Shown piece after piece: positions 36,654 through 45,485 of a stretch of 64,000 bases of DNA (position 1 is the first letter of the stretch; every line of letters starts with the position of its first letter). Position numbers and translations under genes: made by a program. Under the pieces are notes generated by a model. The model searched no databases, was not told where the DNA came from, and saw nothing but the letters and a program-made list of their open reading frames with translations. Source of the DNA: Pseudomonadota bacterium (GTDB taxonomy: Bacteria; Pseudomonadota; Gammaproteobacteria; Burkholderiales; Thiobacteraceae); the NCBI GenBank assembly GCA_021812385.1, contig JAKANO010000005.1, forward strand, positions 1-64,000, read 5' to 3'.

Positions 36654-36676
36654 GCCCACAAGCGTTACTGCATCAA
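36654..36676 (+). repeat. Short third remnant of the msrAB 3' end
   Basis: CCCACAAGCGTTACTGCATCAA matches 33421-33442 of msrAB (and the same part of copy 2) in 21 of 22 bases, in the same orientation. It is followed by unrelated sequence. It marks a third junction behind the msrAB gene. Confidence 0.65.
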
Positions 36677-36778
36677 CATGTGTGACGGATCTTTGGGGAT
36701 GTAGATTTCTGTGATGTCATAATGCAAGACGCGACCACATGCATACCGCGAGTTGAAACGCTACTGGAGGGACAACAC

Positions 36779-37435
36779 ATGCACGAGCTAGAAGAACTAG
36801 AACGCATCCGAAAAATCGCAAGAAAGTGCTCTCGCCGACAAGTCGTCTGGGGAAGTCTAACAACCTCGTCCACCGTGCGTGGTGGCCTTTGGCTTTCCTT
36901 GGGCCTAAGCACGTCTCTTGTCGTTCTCGGAGGCATATATTCTGAGCCAGTCAGCTTGATATTCGGCTCATTGGGATTTCTGATTTCACGGGTTGTTTTC
37001 CGAGAGGCGCTTAAGCAAATTCACAAGGATCGATTCGAGAAACACCCCCACCTACTCGATGCGTACTGGTCCGATTTCAGATGGCTTAGATTTATGCAAT
37101 TCAAGCAGCTTTTGCAAGATAGCGGCTTTTCTTCCGAACGAGCAGCCATCCTGCGCACCTATGCAAAGCAAGAGCATAATCTCATTCGGCACCGTAGCCT
37201 ATTGTCTCGTCCAATTGTTACTGGATCAGCCACATTAATTGTCGCAGTTAGTGCGACACTACTTGGAATCGAGCCAGTCTGGAAGAGTGGGTGGCCCGCG
37301 CTCGTATTAGGTGTTCTTGGCGTCATATTCGCCTACTCAGTTCTGTTGTCCGATCTGTTCCCATCTACAACCTTCTGGAACAAAGAATTGGAGCTATTCC
37401 TAAGCTGGTATGCAGGCATGCCCGACGACAGGTAG
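36779..37435 (+). CDS. Membrane protein, unrecognised
   Basis: 218 aa from the ATG at 36779, which has an excellent GGAGGG site; the track start 19 codons upstream has none. Two hydrophobic hairpins are seen: 'GGLWLSLGLSTSLVVLGGIYS' with 'SLIFGSLGFLISRVVF', and 'ATLIVAVSATLLGI' with 'PALVLGVLGVIFAYSVLLS'. A cytoplasmic helical stretch lies between them. Lower GC and different codon use than the flanking core genes suggest transfer. It lies behind msrB remnant 3 and before the type I restriction operon. No family recognised. Confidence 0.68.
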   Translation: MHELEELERIRKIARKCSRRQVVWGSLTTSSTVRGGLWLSLGLSTSLVVLGGIYSEPVSLIFGSLGFLISRVVFREALKQIHKDRFEKHPHLLDAYWSDFRWLRFMQFKQLLQDSGFSSERAAILRTYAKQEHNLIRHRSLLSRPIVTGSATLIVAVSATLLGIEPVWKSGWPALVLGVLGVIFAYSVLLSDLFPSTTFWNKELELFLSWYAGMPDDR

Positions 37436-37489
37436 CGCCTCTAACCCTACGCCTAAAGGTGATTCGCCAGATTAACCGCGCGGCAGTAC

Positions 37490-40400
37490 TCAGACCTTTG
37501 TTTCCCCACGCCCACGCAATGCCTCATACAACCGTGCCGGCCCAAGCAGTACATCCTTCAGCCCATCGCGTACACGTTCGGAATCCAACGCTTGCTTGCT
37601 CATCGTGCTGTGTGCGGAGAGCGCATCCATAATGGCGTTCATCAGCTCGTTGGCGAAGTCGGGCGAGTTGGAGAACTGCTCCTTGGTATTGTTGCTCGCC
37701 TGCCGCACCAGGATGTCCGATTCCAGCAGCTTGCCTTTCAACACATGGTTCACGTACACCAGCTTGTCGTCGTCGCTCAGTTCACCATCAAACAGCGTGT
37801 TCACCTTCTCGATGATTTCCGCGAGAAGCGCCTTTTCCTTCTCCTGTAATTGACCACTACCCGGATCTGTCAGTGGCGGCAATGGCTCGCCCACGCCCAG
37901 CGGCAAGGCGCGCTTGCCCTGATTTTTCAGCTTGTGGTGGGTCAGCACCACCTTCGACAAATCCACGCCCTCGCGCTCGCGTCCGAACTCCAATAGCGGC
38001 AGCAAGCGCCGGAAAAAGATCGCGCGCTTCTCGATGGCAGTATTGCCGTAATCGAAAATCTGCGACAGGAAGGCATACACGCGCTGGAAGCTGCCTAAGT
38101 CACGCTTGAATAGTTGTAACGCATTCATCTCGTCCTGCGCCGCCTGTGTAGCCCTGGCATCCTTCAGCGCCTGCGCATCCTGCCATGCCTTGCGCGCCGC
38201 TTGGTAGCGCTTGAGCAATCGGTCTGCCACCGGTTCCAGCGCCGCATTCAATTCGTATTGCGCTCCATTCGGGTTCATCTCCACCGCCACCACGCGCTCC
38301 ACCTCAAACTCGTCGTAATAGCCTGCCGCGTCCAACTTGGCGCGCAAGTCATACACCAGATGCGGATCGGTCACGCCCGCCAGCTCTGCCGTGGCGTAGT
38401 AGGTCTTGAACGCATCCAGCACTTCTTCCGCTGCGTTCACGAAGTCGAGGATGTAAGTCGTGTCCTTGCCGGGATAGGCGCGGTTCAGGCGCGAAAGGGT
38501 CTGCACCGCCTGGATACCCGCCAAGCGCTTGTCCACATACATGCCGCACAATAGCGGCTGGTCGAAGCCGGTCTGGAACTTGTTCGCCACCAGCAGTATC
38601 TGGTATTCGTCCGTGGCGAACGCCTCGCGCATGTCGCGCCCGCGCAGGTTCGGGTTCAGCGCCTTGCTGTTCTCGGTGAAGGGATCGGGCCCGGATTCTT
38701 TATCGTGTACCTCGCCGGAGAAAGCCACCAGCGTGCCGATCTTGTAGTTCTGCGATTTCACGTACTGGTCTATCGCCAGTTGCCAGCGCACCGCCTCCAG
38801 GCGGCTGCCGACTACCACCATCGCCTTGGCGCGGCCTTCCAGCAGCGGCGCGACATTCTCGCGGAAATGCTCCACCACCACCTGCACCTTCTGGCTGATG
38901 TTGTAGGGATGCAGGCGCACCCAGCGCATGATGCCCTTCATCGCCGCGCCGCGTTCCACCTCCGTCTCGTCCCACTCGCGGTCCTCGCTGGCGAGCTTGA
39001 AAGCCAGGCTGTAGGGCGTGTAGTTCTTCAGCACGTCGAGGATGAAACCCTCCTCGATCGCCTGTCGCATCGAATACACATGAAACGGCGCAGGCAGGTT
39101 GTCCGGCCCGGCGGGCAGCGCCGGATTCGGGCGGCGGCCAAACAGCTCCAGCGTCTTGGACTTGGGCGTAGCGGTAAACGCCACATAGGTAATACCTGCG
39201 TCGTTAGCGCGCGCCGCCATCTGCGCGGCCAGCAAATCTTCCGTGCTCACCTCGCCGCCATCGGCCAACTCTTCCAATTCTTCGGCCGACAACACCGCTT
39301 TTAGGTTGGCCGCCGCCGAGCCGGTCTGCGAGCTATGCGCCTCGTCGGCGATCACCGCGAAGCGCTTGCCCTGCGTCGCCGCCAGCTCCTGCACCGCCTT
39401 CAGCGCGAAGGGAAAAGTCTGGATGGTGCACACCACGATCTTCTTGCCGCCGGAAAGCGCCTCGGCCAGCTCCTTGCTCTTGCTGGCGCTCTCGCCCTTG
39501 ATCGTCGCCACCACGCCCGATGTGCGCTCGAAATCGAAAATCGCCTCCTGCAACTGCGCGTCCAGCACATTACGATCCGACACCACCAGCACCGAGTCGA
39601 ACAGTTTCTTATGCTGTGCATCGTGCAAATCCGCGAGGAAGTGCGACGACCAAGCAATGGAATTGGTCTTGCCGGAGCCGGCGGAATGCTGGATCAGGTA
39701 TTTCTGCCCCGCGCCCTCGGCCAGCACAGTCGCCAGCAGTTTGCGCGTCGCATCGAGCTGATGATAGCGCGGGAAAATAATCGAGGTGATCTGCTTCTTG
39801 CTGTCGCGCTTGGTGACGATATAGCGGCCGATGATCTCCAGCCAGCTATCGCGCGCCCACACTTCTTCCCACAGGTAGGCGGTGCGGTGGCCGTGCGGAT
39901 TCACCGGATTGCCCGCCGCGCCGTTGTCGCCCCGGTTGAACGGCAGGAAAGTCGTCCCCGCGCCCAGCAGGCGCGTGCTCATCATCGCCGCGCTGTTGCT
40001 CACCGCGAAATGCACCAGCGCCCCGCGTGGGAAATCCAGCAGCGGCTCGGCGGCAGGCTGCCCCTTCGGCCTCGGGTGGCGGTCGAAGCGGTACTGATCC
40101 ACCGCGTCTTCCACAGATTGGGTGAAATCGCTTTTCAGCTCCACCGTCGCCACCGGGATGCCGTTGAGGAACAGCACCAGGTCGATGGCGTTCTCGTTGT
40201 GCAGCGAATAGCGCACCTGCCGCACCACACGCAGCCGATTGGCGGCGTACTTGGCCTGCAACTCCGGATTCATTGCCAGCGCGGGCTTGAACTGCGCGAG
40301 GCTCACCGGCTGGCGCAGCCCCAGCAACTCCACCCCGTGGCGCAGCACATCCAGCATACCCCGGTCGTCCAGTTGCTTGCGGATGCGGTCGAGCAACACT

Positions 40401-40603
40401 GCTTCCGCCGCCGCGCCGTGGTTTTTGTTCAAGGTCTCCCATGCCTGCGGCTGCGTCGCCTGCACCCAGGTCGCAACATCAGCGGGGATCAAGGCGCGGG
40501 CGCGATCATAGGCGGCATAGTCGCCCTCGACATACAGCCAGCCGTGCGCCGCGAGGTGCGCGCAGATGTCGTTCTCGAATTCGATTTCCTTGTGCAGGCT
40601 CAT
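37490..40603 (-). CDS. hsdR: Type I restriction endonuclease subunit R
   Basis: 1037 aa from the ATG at 40603. The track version adds 98 residues that are a shadow of the toxin gene. The N-terminal nuclease domain shows 'NAIDLVLFLNGIPVATVELK' (D141, E155, K157). The helicase has Walker A 'HSAGSGKT' (306-313), DEAH (420-423), 'VAFTATPKSKTLELFG' and later motifs 'LLVANKFQTGFDQPLL' and 'QTLSRLNRAYPGKD'. It translocates DNA and cuts after HsdM/HsdS recognise unmodified sites. Its start overlaps the toxin stop by 4 bp, so it is translationally tied to the toxin-antitoxin pair. Last gene of the operon. Confidence 0.96.
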   Translation of the reverse strand: MSLHKEIEFENDICAHLAAHGWLYVEGDYAAYDRARALIPADVATWVQATQPQAWETLNKNHGAAAEAVLLDRIRKQLDDRGMLDVLRHGVELLGLRQPVSLAQFKPALAMNPELQAKYAANRLRVVRQVRYSLHNENAIDLVLFLNGIPVATVELKSDFTQSVEDAVDQYRFDRHPRPKGQPAAEPLLDFPRGALVHFAVSNSAAMMSTRLLGAGTTFLPFNRGDNGAAGNPVNPHGHRTAYLWEEVWARDSWLEIIGRYIVTKRDSKKQITSIIFPRYHQLDATRKLLATVLAEGAGQKYLIQHSAGSGKTNSIAWSSHFLADLHDAQHKKLFDSVLVVSDRNVLDAQLQEAIFDFERTSGVVATIKGESASKSKELAEALSGGKKIVVCTIQTFPFALKAVQELAATQGKRFAVIADEAHSSQTGSAAANLKAVLSAEELEELADGGEVSTEDLLAAQMAARANDAGITYVAFTATPKSKTLELFGRRPNPALPAGPDNLPAPFHVYSMRQAIEEGFILDVLKNYTPYSLAFKLASEDREWDETEVERGAAMKGIMRWVRLHPYNISQKVQVVVEHFRENVAPLLEGRAKAMVVVGSRLEAVRWQLAIDQYVKSQNYKIGTLVAFSGEVHDKESGPDPFTENSKALNPNLRGRDMREAFATDEYQILLVANKFQTGFDQPLLCGMYVDKRLAGIQAVQTLSRLNRAYPGKDTTYILDFVNAAEEVLDAFKTYYATAELAGVTDPHLVYDLRAKLDAAGYYDEFEVERVVAVEMNPNGAQYELNAALEPVADRLLKRYQAARKAWQDAQALKDARATQAAQDEMNALQLFKRDLGSFQRVYAFLSQIFDYGNTAIEKRAIFFRRLLPLLEFGREREGVDLSKVVLTHHKLKNQGKRALPLGVGEPLPPLTDPGSGQLQEKEKALLAEIIEKVNTLFDGELSDDDKLVYVNHVLKGKLLESDILVRQASNNTKEQFSNSPDFANELMNAIMDALSAHSTMSKQALDSERVRDGLKDVLLGPARLYEALRGRGETKV

Positions 40604-40884
40604 GGCTGACCATACACCGCATCGTGGTCGCCGACATTGACCGGGATGATCTGCTCGCCCTGAATCAACAGTTCCAGCGTAATGCGGTAAGACAGGTTGA
40701 TCGAAACGGAATGCAGGCCCTGCAACTTGCCGCTCAGGGCATGCAGGCGCAGCGAGGGGTGGAAGGGATTGGCTTCCAGCAGTTGCAGGGTCTTCAGGTA
40801 TTGCTGGCGGAGGTCTGGATGCCTTTTCAGCCAGCGCGCGGCGCGGCGGTTGTAGGCATCGGTGAATACCAGCGCATAGCTCAT
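40600..40884 (-). CDS. RelE/ParE-superfamily toxin (YafQ-like)
   Basis: 94 aa with 'RRAARWLKRHPDLRQQYLKTLQLLEANPFHPSLRLHALSGKL' and 'SYRITLELLIQGEQIIPVNVGDHDAVYG', the fold pattern of plasmid-stabilisation mRNA interferases. It overlaps the antitoxin gene upstream by 4 bp and hsdR downstream by 4 bp (ATGA). Toxin activity is inferred from family. Its place inside a type I restriction operon, between specificity and endonuclease genes, is notable. Confidence 0.87.
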   Translation of the reverse strand: MSYALVFTDAYNRRAARWLKRHPDLRQQYLKTLQLLEANPFHPSLRLHALSGKLQGLHSVSINLSYRITLELLIQGEQIIPVNVGDHDAVYGQP

Positions 40885-41138
40885 GCCTGTTTTTCAAGCC
40901 TTGCCAGATGCGCGTCGGCGGATTCGCTCACCGCACGGCCGGCGGTCAGGTCGGCGCGCGTTTCCGCCAATGCGGCTTCCAGTTCGCATTCGCGCAGATA
41001 GTGGTATTGCGCCAGCTCCATCACCACGAAGCGATCCTTGCCGCGCACCGAAATCACCGCCTCCGGCTGCTGCTCCAGCATCGCCTCGATGGCTGCCACG
41101 CCCTTGGTCTTGAGGTCATTCGCGCTGATAGATGCCAT
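40881..41138 (-). CDS. Phd/YefM-type antitoxin
   Basis: 85 aa. 'ISANDLKTKGVAAIEAML' and 'EAVISVRGKDRFVVMEL' form the N-terminal DNA-binding domain of the Phd/YefM fold; the C-terminal helical tail should wrap the toxin. Overlap of 4 bp with the toxin gene supports a bicistronic pair. A good ribosome site (GGAG) and a dedicated promoter lie upstream, and antitoxins of this class normally repress that promoter. Confidence 0.87.
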   Translation of the reverse strand: MASISANDLKTKGVAAIEAMLEQQPEAVISVRGKDRFVVMELAQYHYLRECELEAALAETRADLTAGRAVSESADAHLARLEKQA

Positions 41139-41168
41139 TTTGTTACTCCTTCAAACTCGGTGGAGCAC

Positions 41169-41198
41169 ATTAAATCACCCTTCACATGGTACTGTCAA
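41169..41198 (-). promoter_or_regulatory. Sigma-70 promoter of the toxin-antitoxin-hsdR segment
   Basis: On the minus strand TTGACA (41198-41193) and TTTAAT (41174-41169) are 18 bp apart, just past the hsdS stop. It would allow phd-toxin-hsdR to be expressed independently of hsdM-hsdS. Confidence 0.75.
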
Positions 41199-41207
41199 TC
41201 GTATTGT

Positions 41208-42575
41208 TTATAGTGCGATTAACGCTTTCCGCACATCGATCTTGCCCGTGACCGCCGCCGAAATCAGGGCGCTTCGGCGCTCCTTCAGCAATTCGATAGC
41301 CTTTTCAGCTTCGGTAGTGAGCGCATCGAGCTTGGCGGTTTCATCGGCCAAAAATTGCATGATCGCATCTTGCTCCGCGAGCGGCGGCACGGGGATGATC
41401 ACGGACGCAATCGTATATGAGTAAATAACCTCGATTGTGGTGGCATTGCTCAGATAACTCAGCTGGGTCTTCATCAAGTCGCTGTCTTGAATCAGCGCCT
41501 TTAAGAACGTCGTGTCGATGCGCGAGTTGTCCGGCTGAAGACGCAGCAAACACGGATGGAGAATCCCTCGTTCGGCATTCTCTGGGAGGATCGCGGCTCT
41601 GCCTATCGTTCCACGGGTCGTAATCAACAGGTCACCTGGAAATGTCTCAAAACCGGCCAACTCCGCAAACTTTTTTTCCGAGATGAAGTTGTCGCCAGAA
41701 TCGAAATCGCCATCAATGACGCTTCGCTGATTGTAGACCTTGAACGTGCCGGACTGCATGTCAGACGAGACTAAGTGGCTGCCGAACGGCCCCGTTTTTA
41801 TGGCGCCGTTTTTTTCGAGGACGAAATACTTGATCGCGCCAACTCGCCAATGCGCCGGCACCTCGCCCAGCCATTCGATGCCGGAATCCTTCATCGGCGC
41901 GGCGGGGTTGAGACCCTTGGTGACGGCGTGGGAGATGACGGCCTGACGCTTTTCCTTGAGCAGCGCGATCAGCTTCTCCTGCTCCGCCACCAGCGCGTCG
42001 ATCTTCCCCGTTTCGCGGTCGAGGAAGGTGGCGATGGTGGATTGTTCTTCGTAAGGTGGGAATGCGATAGAAAAATTGCGGACAAAATCATCTGGCATTC
42101 GTTTCTGCCCACCAGCTCCGTACATTGAAGCTTCACCAAGCTTACGGAATGGCGTCGAGATAAACAGCCAGTGCAGATATTCACTCGTACTCTGATTCTT
42201 GCATGGCCTTGCCACAACCAATTCTGTTGTGCCAAACCCAATGCCGCCCACCAAACCCCGCATCACTGCACCTTTGCCATTTTCAAAGCATGGTGTGATC
42301 TTGGCTATCGTCACGTCGCCTTCGCGAAAATATGTGTAGCCAGTTTCAACCTCACCAATGGAACGAGTTCTGTCCAGAATTAACGAGCCATCATCACCAA
42401 CTGCATCCATTGGCAAGAAAGAAACCTCAGTATCTCGGCCGAGCTCTGCTATTTCGCTTTTCGATGGATTCAGTTCAGCAACAAATCGCAAGCGCTTCAC
42501 GTCCCAATGCCCCGGCACCTCACCCAGCCAAGCCACGCCGCTGTCCTTGTATTCCGGGTAACGCGGCAGGCTCAT
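41208..42575 (-). CDS. hsdS: Type I restriction specificity subunit S
   Basis: 455 aa with two target-recognition domains, each opened by the hallmark 'DSGVAWLGEVPGHWDVKRL' (start) and 'DSGIEWLGEVPAHWRV' (about residue 230), and each closed by a conserved helix ('ALVAEQEKLIALLKEKRQAVISHAVTKG' and 'ALTTEAEKAIELLKERRSALISAAVTGK'). Complete and in frame. It dictates the bipartite DNA target for HsdM and HsdR. It overlaps the GIY-YIG gene by 4 bp, so it is co-translated with an unusual neighbour. Confidence 0.95.
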   Translation of the reverse strand: MSLPRYPEYKDSGVAWLGEVPGHWDVKRLRFVAELNPSKSEIAELGRDTEVSFLPMDAVGDDGSLILDRTRSIGEVETGYTYFREGDVTIAKITPCFENGKGAVMRGLVGGIGFGTTELVVARPCKNQSTSEYLHWLFISTPFRKLGEASMYGAGGQKRMPDDFVRNFSIAFPPYEEQSTIATFLDRETGKIDALVAEQEKLIALLKEKRQAVISHAVTKGLNPAAPMKDSGIEWLGEVPAHWRVGAIKYFVLEKNGAIKTGPFGSHLVSSDMQSGTFKVYNQRSVIDGDFDSGDNFISEKKFAELAGFETFPGDLLITTRGTIGRAAILPENAERGILHPCLLRLQPDNSRIDTTFLKALIQDSDLMKTQLSYLSNATTIEVIYSYTIASVIIPVPPLAEQDAIMQFLADETAKLDALTTEAEKAIELLKERRSALISAAVTGKIDVRKALIAL

Positions 42576-43027
42576 GCGTCGTCACCTTTCTGGATTCCCG
42601 CCTGCGCGGGAATGACGGGGGTTGGTGGAATGACGGAGGTGGGTGGAATGACGGGGGTTTGCGGGTGACGATCACGTATGCCACTTTCGTCATTCCCGCG
42701 AAGGCGGGAATCCAGTGGGCGGCGGAAATCGGGCATCTCTCCGGTTATCACAAACCAAAGGTCAGCCCAGTCTGGGTTGGTCTTTTCGATCAAGGCCAGT
42801 TTCCATGCGCGATTCCATTTCTTGATGGCCTTTTCTCTGGTGATCGCCGATTCCATTGTTTCGTGCTGTTCAAACCACACCAGCAAGTCGATGCCGTATT
42901 TATCGGTAAATCCTTCCACGACATGGTTCTTGTGTTGCCACACTCGCTTGATGAGGTCGCTGGTTACTCCGACATAAAGAGTACCATTGCGCTGACTAGC
43001 CATGAGATACACCGCTGGCTGCCTCAT
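42572..43027 (-). CDS. GIY-YIG nuclease family protein bracketed by dispersed repeats
   Basis: 151 aa. The GIY-YIG domain occupies about residues 5-95: 'VYLMASQRNGTLYVGVTSDLIKRVWQHK' with the catalytic Arg, then 'VWFEQHETMESAITREKAIKKWNRAWKLALIEKTNPDW', typical of the small YhbQ-like group. From residue 103 the protein is simply translated repeat DNA ('LDSRLRGND', 'VIPAQAGIQ'). It overlaps DUF1016 upstream and hsdS downstream by 4 bp each. The gene looks inserted into the hsd operon with repeats at both ends. Nuclease activity is plausible because the core residues are present. Confidence 0.88.
   Translation of the reverse strand: MRQPAVYLMASQRNGTLYVGVTSDLIKRVWQHKNHVVEGFTDKYGIDLLVWFEQHETMESAITREKAIKKWNRAWKLALIEKTNPDWADLWFVITGEMPDFRRPLDSRLRGNDESGIRDRHPQTPVIPPTSVIPPTPVIPAQAGIQKGDDA
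42590..42618 (+). repeat. Dispersed repeat copy a (CTGGATTCCCGCC..GGGAATGACGG)
   Basis: CTGGATTCCCGCCTGCGCGGGAATGACGG, a stem of ATTCCCGC / GCGGGAAT around a short loop. It lies inside the 3' coding end of the GIY-YIG gene, opposite in orientation to copy b. Confidence 0.9.
42611..42660 (+). repeat. 18-bp tandem repeat, about 2.8 units
   Basis: AATGACGGGGGTTGGTGG, AATGACGGAGGTGGGTGG and a partial third unit follow each other directly. They extend dispersed repeat copy a and encode the 'TPVIPP' repeats of the GIY-YIG C-terminus. Unit length and lack of spacers exclude a CRISPR array. Confidence 0.85.
42688..42715 (-). repeat. Dispersed repeat copy b (inverted)
   Basis: CGTCATTCCCGCGAAGGCGGGAATCCAG, the reverse orientation of copies a and c. 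With copy c it brackets the GIY-YIG core as an inverted pair. Confidence 0.9.
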
Positions 43028-43743
43028 GCCATGCAGCCATTTCTGGATTCCCGCCTTCGCGGGAATGACGGCGTAGATACCTGCACGCGGACTTTTTCGC
43101 CGACGAAGGCAAAGCCATCGCCGAGTTCCATCAGGAAACGCCGCAGGTTGGGCAACAGCGTGGTTTGCAGGTCGGCTTCGTTGTAGCGGTCGGGCGGGTC
43201 AAGGAATTCAACCAAATAGCTGTCCTTGAAGATGCTCAGCGCCTCCGGCTGTATTTGTCTCAGCGCTGCTGAGACTTTTGTGGGACTGAGCACGGTGCGC
43301 TCGAACAGGGCTGCTTTGAATTGACGCTCCAGCTCGCGGCTGGACCATTTCTCCCGGATGGCCATGCGCAGGTAAAACTCGCGCTCTTCCGGGTGCTTGC
43401 TCTGGCTGAGGATGATGAGATTGTGGGTCCACGGCAATTGTGTCAGCAGTGCTGACACTTTTTTATCTGCCTGATAAGTCTCGTAAAACTGGCGCATGCG
43501 GAACAGATTGGGGCGGGTGAAGCCACGCAACCCCGGCTGGGTACGCGCGAGATAGTCGGCCAGTTGCATGACCACGCCGTCGCCCCATTCTGCGGCCTCG
43601 ATCTTGCGGCTGATGTATTCGCCCACCTGCCAATACAGCTCGATCAGCGTGGTGTTGACGCTCTGCACGGCGCGTTGGCGCGCGGCGGCAATGAGTTTTG
43701 CCACCTCGGCGAAGTGGGTGTCGGGGGCGAGATTGGCGCTCAT
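43024..43743 (-). CDS. DUF1016 (YhcG-like) protein, C-terminally truncated nuclease
   Basis: 239 aa from the ATG at 43743, which overlaps the hsdM stop by 4 bp. The 529-aa track ORF is mainly hsdM shadow. The DUF1016 N-domain is clear ('[20 protein letters not shown]', '[16 protein letters not shown]', '[11 protein letters not shown]'). The C-terminal PD-(D/E)XK nuclease domain starts ('[28 protein letters not shown]', '[15 protein letters not shown]') but breaks off before the catalytic residues, and the last 16 or so residues are dispersed-repeat sequence. Family members are usually about 340 aa. It is probably a nuclease-dead remnant still in the operon. Confidence 0.85.
   Translation of the reverse strand: MSANLAPDTHFAEVAKLIAAARQRAVQSVNTTLIELYWQVGEYISRKIEAAEWGDGVVMQLADYLARTQPGLRGFTRPNLFRMRQFYETYQADKKVSALLTQLPWTHNLIILSQSKHPEEREFYLRMAIREKWSSRELERQFKAALFERTVLSPTKVSAALRQIQPEALSIFKDSYLVEFLDPPDRYNEADLQTTLLPNLRRFLMELGDGFAFVGEKVRVQVSTPSFPRRRESRNGCMA
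43043..43071 (+). repeat. Dispersed repeat copy c at the DUF1016 truncation point
   Basis: CTGGATTCCCGCCTTCGCGGGAATGACGG. It encodes the terminal '[10 protein letters not shown]' of the truncated DUF1016 protein and lies 15 bp upstream of the GIY-YIG start codon. Confidence 0.92.
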
Positions 43744-45485
43744 GCGCTCAGCCCTTCGATCATCGCCTTGATGCGGTCGGTGGTCTGCTTGAGTTCGGCA
43801 TCGATCTCGGCCAAGGCGCGCGGCGGCTTGAAGACGTAGAAGTGGCGGTTGAAGGGGATTTCGTAGCCGACCTTGGTTTTGTCGTGGTCGATCCAGGCAT
43901 CCGGCGCGTGGGGCAGCACTTCGCGCTTGAAGTAGGTTTGCACATCCTCGTTCAGCGGCACGTTTTCGGTGTCGCGCAGGCTGCTGTCCGGCTGCGGCTT
44001 GCCTTTGGCTTTGCCCTTTTCGCCGAGAACCGGTTTGCCCTTGGCGTCTTTCAGTGGGCGCTCGACGGTGATGGTGCGGTAACCGAAGTCGCTGTTGTTG
44101 AAGATGCGGCTGATGGGCGCGCCATCCTTCTCGGCTTCGATACAATCGCCGAACAGGCGGGTGATTTCGGCGATGTGTTCGTCGGAAAGCTCCTTGCGCT
44201 TGCTGCCGAGGCTCTTGCGCATCTTCTGCCAGAATCCAGAGGCGTCGATGAGCTGCAACTTGCCTTTGCGCTGTTTCGGCTTGCGGTTGGAGAGTATCCA
44301 GACGTAGGTGCTGATGCCGGTGTTGTAGAACATGTCGGTGGGCAGGCCGATGATGGCTTCGACCAGGTCGTTTTCCAACACGTAGCGGCGGATTTCGCTC
44401 TCGCCGCTGCCCGCGCCGCCGGTAAACAGCGGCGAGCCGTTGAGCACGATGCCGAAGCGGCTGCCGCCTTGCTTGAGCGGGCGCATCTTGGAAACGAGGT
44501 GCAGCAGGAACAGCATGGAGCCATCGGACACGCGCGGCAGGCCGGGGCCGAAACGGCCGTTGTAGCCTTGAGTTTCGTATTCCTTGCGGACTTCCTTCTC
44601 GACCTTTTTCCACTCCACGCCGAAGGGCGGATTGGAGAGCATGTAGTCGAATTTTTTGTGCGGGTGGCCGTCGTCGGAAAGCGTGTTGCCGAAGGTGATG
44701 TTGGCGACATCCTGCCCCTTGATGAGCATGTCGGCCTTGCAGATGGCGTAGGACTCGGGGTTGAGTTCCTGGCCGAACATGGTAAGCCGCGCCTCGGGGT
44801 TGTGCTCTTCGAGGTATTCCCCGGCGATGGACAGCATGCCGCCGGTGCCCGCCGTGGGATCGTAAATGGTGCGTACCACGCCGGGCTTGGAGAGCACGTC
44901 GTCGTCTTCGATGAACAGCAGATTGACCATCAGGCGGATGACTTCGCGCGGGGTGAAGTGCTCACCGGCAGTCTCGTTGGAGATTTCCGCGAACTTGCGG
45001 ATCAGCTCTTCGAACACCAGGCCCATCTGGTTGTTGCTGACCGCTTCGGGGTGCAGGTCGATCAAGGTGAATTTCTCGGTGACCTGATACAGCAAACCGG
45101 ACTTGGCCAGCCGCTCGACCTGGATGTGAAATTCGAAATGCTCGAAGATGTCGCGCACCGCGGGAGAGAACGCCTGAACGTAACTGAACAGATTCTCGCG
45201 GATGTGATCCTGATCGCCCATCAGCTTCTTCATGTCCAGCGGCGAGGTATTGTAGAAACCCTGCTTCGCCTTGCGCAACAGGAACGGCTCGGGGTTCAGC
45301 CCAGCCTTTTGTTGTTTGGCATATTCGGCAAGCACGGCGGGCTTGGTCGCTTCCAGCACGCAGTCCAGGCGGCGCAGCACGGTAAACGGCAAGATCACTT
45401 TGCCGTACTCGGATTGCTTGTAGTCGCCGCGCAACAGGTCGGCGACAGACCAGATGAAGGAAGAGAGTGCTTGTTGGTTCATCAA
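43740..45485 (-). CDS. hsdM: Type I restriction-modification methyltransferase subunit M
   Basis: 581 aa. The N-terminal HsdM helical domain ('[30 protein letters not shown]') precedes the methylase domain with motif I '[10 protein letters not shown]' (209-218) and motif IV 'NPPFG' (285-289), the adenine-N6 methylase signature. It protects host sites together with HsdS and forms the core of the restriction complex. First gene of the operon; DUF1016 follows with a 4-bp overlap. A second ATG one codon in is an alternative start. Confidence 0.96.
   Translation of the reverse strand: MMNQQALSSFIWSVADLLRGDYKQSEYGKVILPFTVLRRLDCVLEATKPAVLAEYAKQQKAGLNPEPFLLRKAKQGFYNTSPLDMKKLMGDQDHIRENLFSYVQAFSPAVRDIFEHFEFHIQVERLAKSGLLYQVTEKFTLIDLHPEAVSNNQMGLVFEELIRKFAEISNETAGEHFTPREVIRLMVNLLFIEDDDVLSKPGVVRTIYDPTAGTGGMLSIAGEYLEEHNPEARLTMFGQELNPESYAICKADMLIKGQDVANITFGNTLSDDGHPHKKFDYMLSNPPFGVEWKKVEKEVRKEYETQGYNGRFGPGLPRVSDGSMLFLLHLVSKMRPLKQGGSRFGIVLNGSPLFTGGAGSGESEIRRYVLENDLVEAIIGLPTDMFYNTGISTYVWILSNRKPKQRKGKLQLIDASGFWQKMRKSLGSKRKELSDEHIAEITRLFGDCIEAEKDGAPISRIFNNSDFGYRTITVERPLKDAKGKPVLGEKGKAKGKPQPDSSLRDTENVPLNEDVQTYFKREVLPHAPDAWIDHDKTKVGYEIPFNRHFYVFKPPRALAEIDAELKQTTDRIKAMIEGLSA

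Noticed and set aside
40604-40897. 98-residue N-terminal extension of HsdR in the ORF track
   Set aside because: It is read out of frame through the toxin gene; the ATG at 40603 overlaps the toxin stop and begins the conserved HsdR N-terminus.
42611-42660. Short tandem repeats considered as a CRISPR array
   Set aside because: 18-bp units adjoin without spacers and no cas genes are present.
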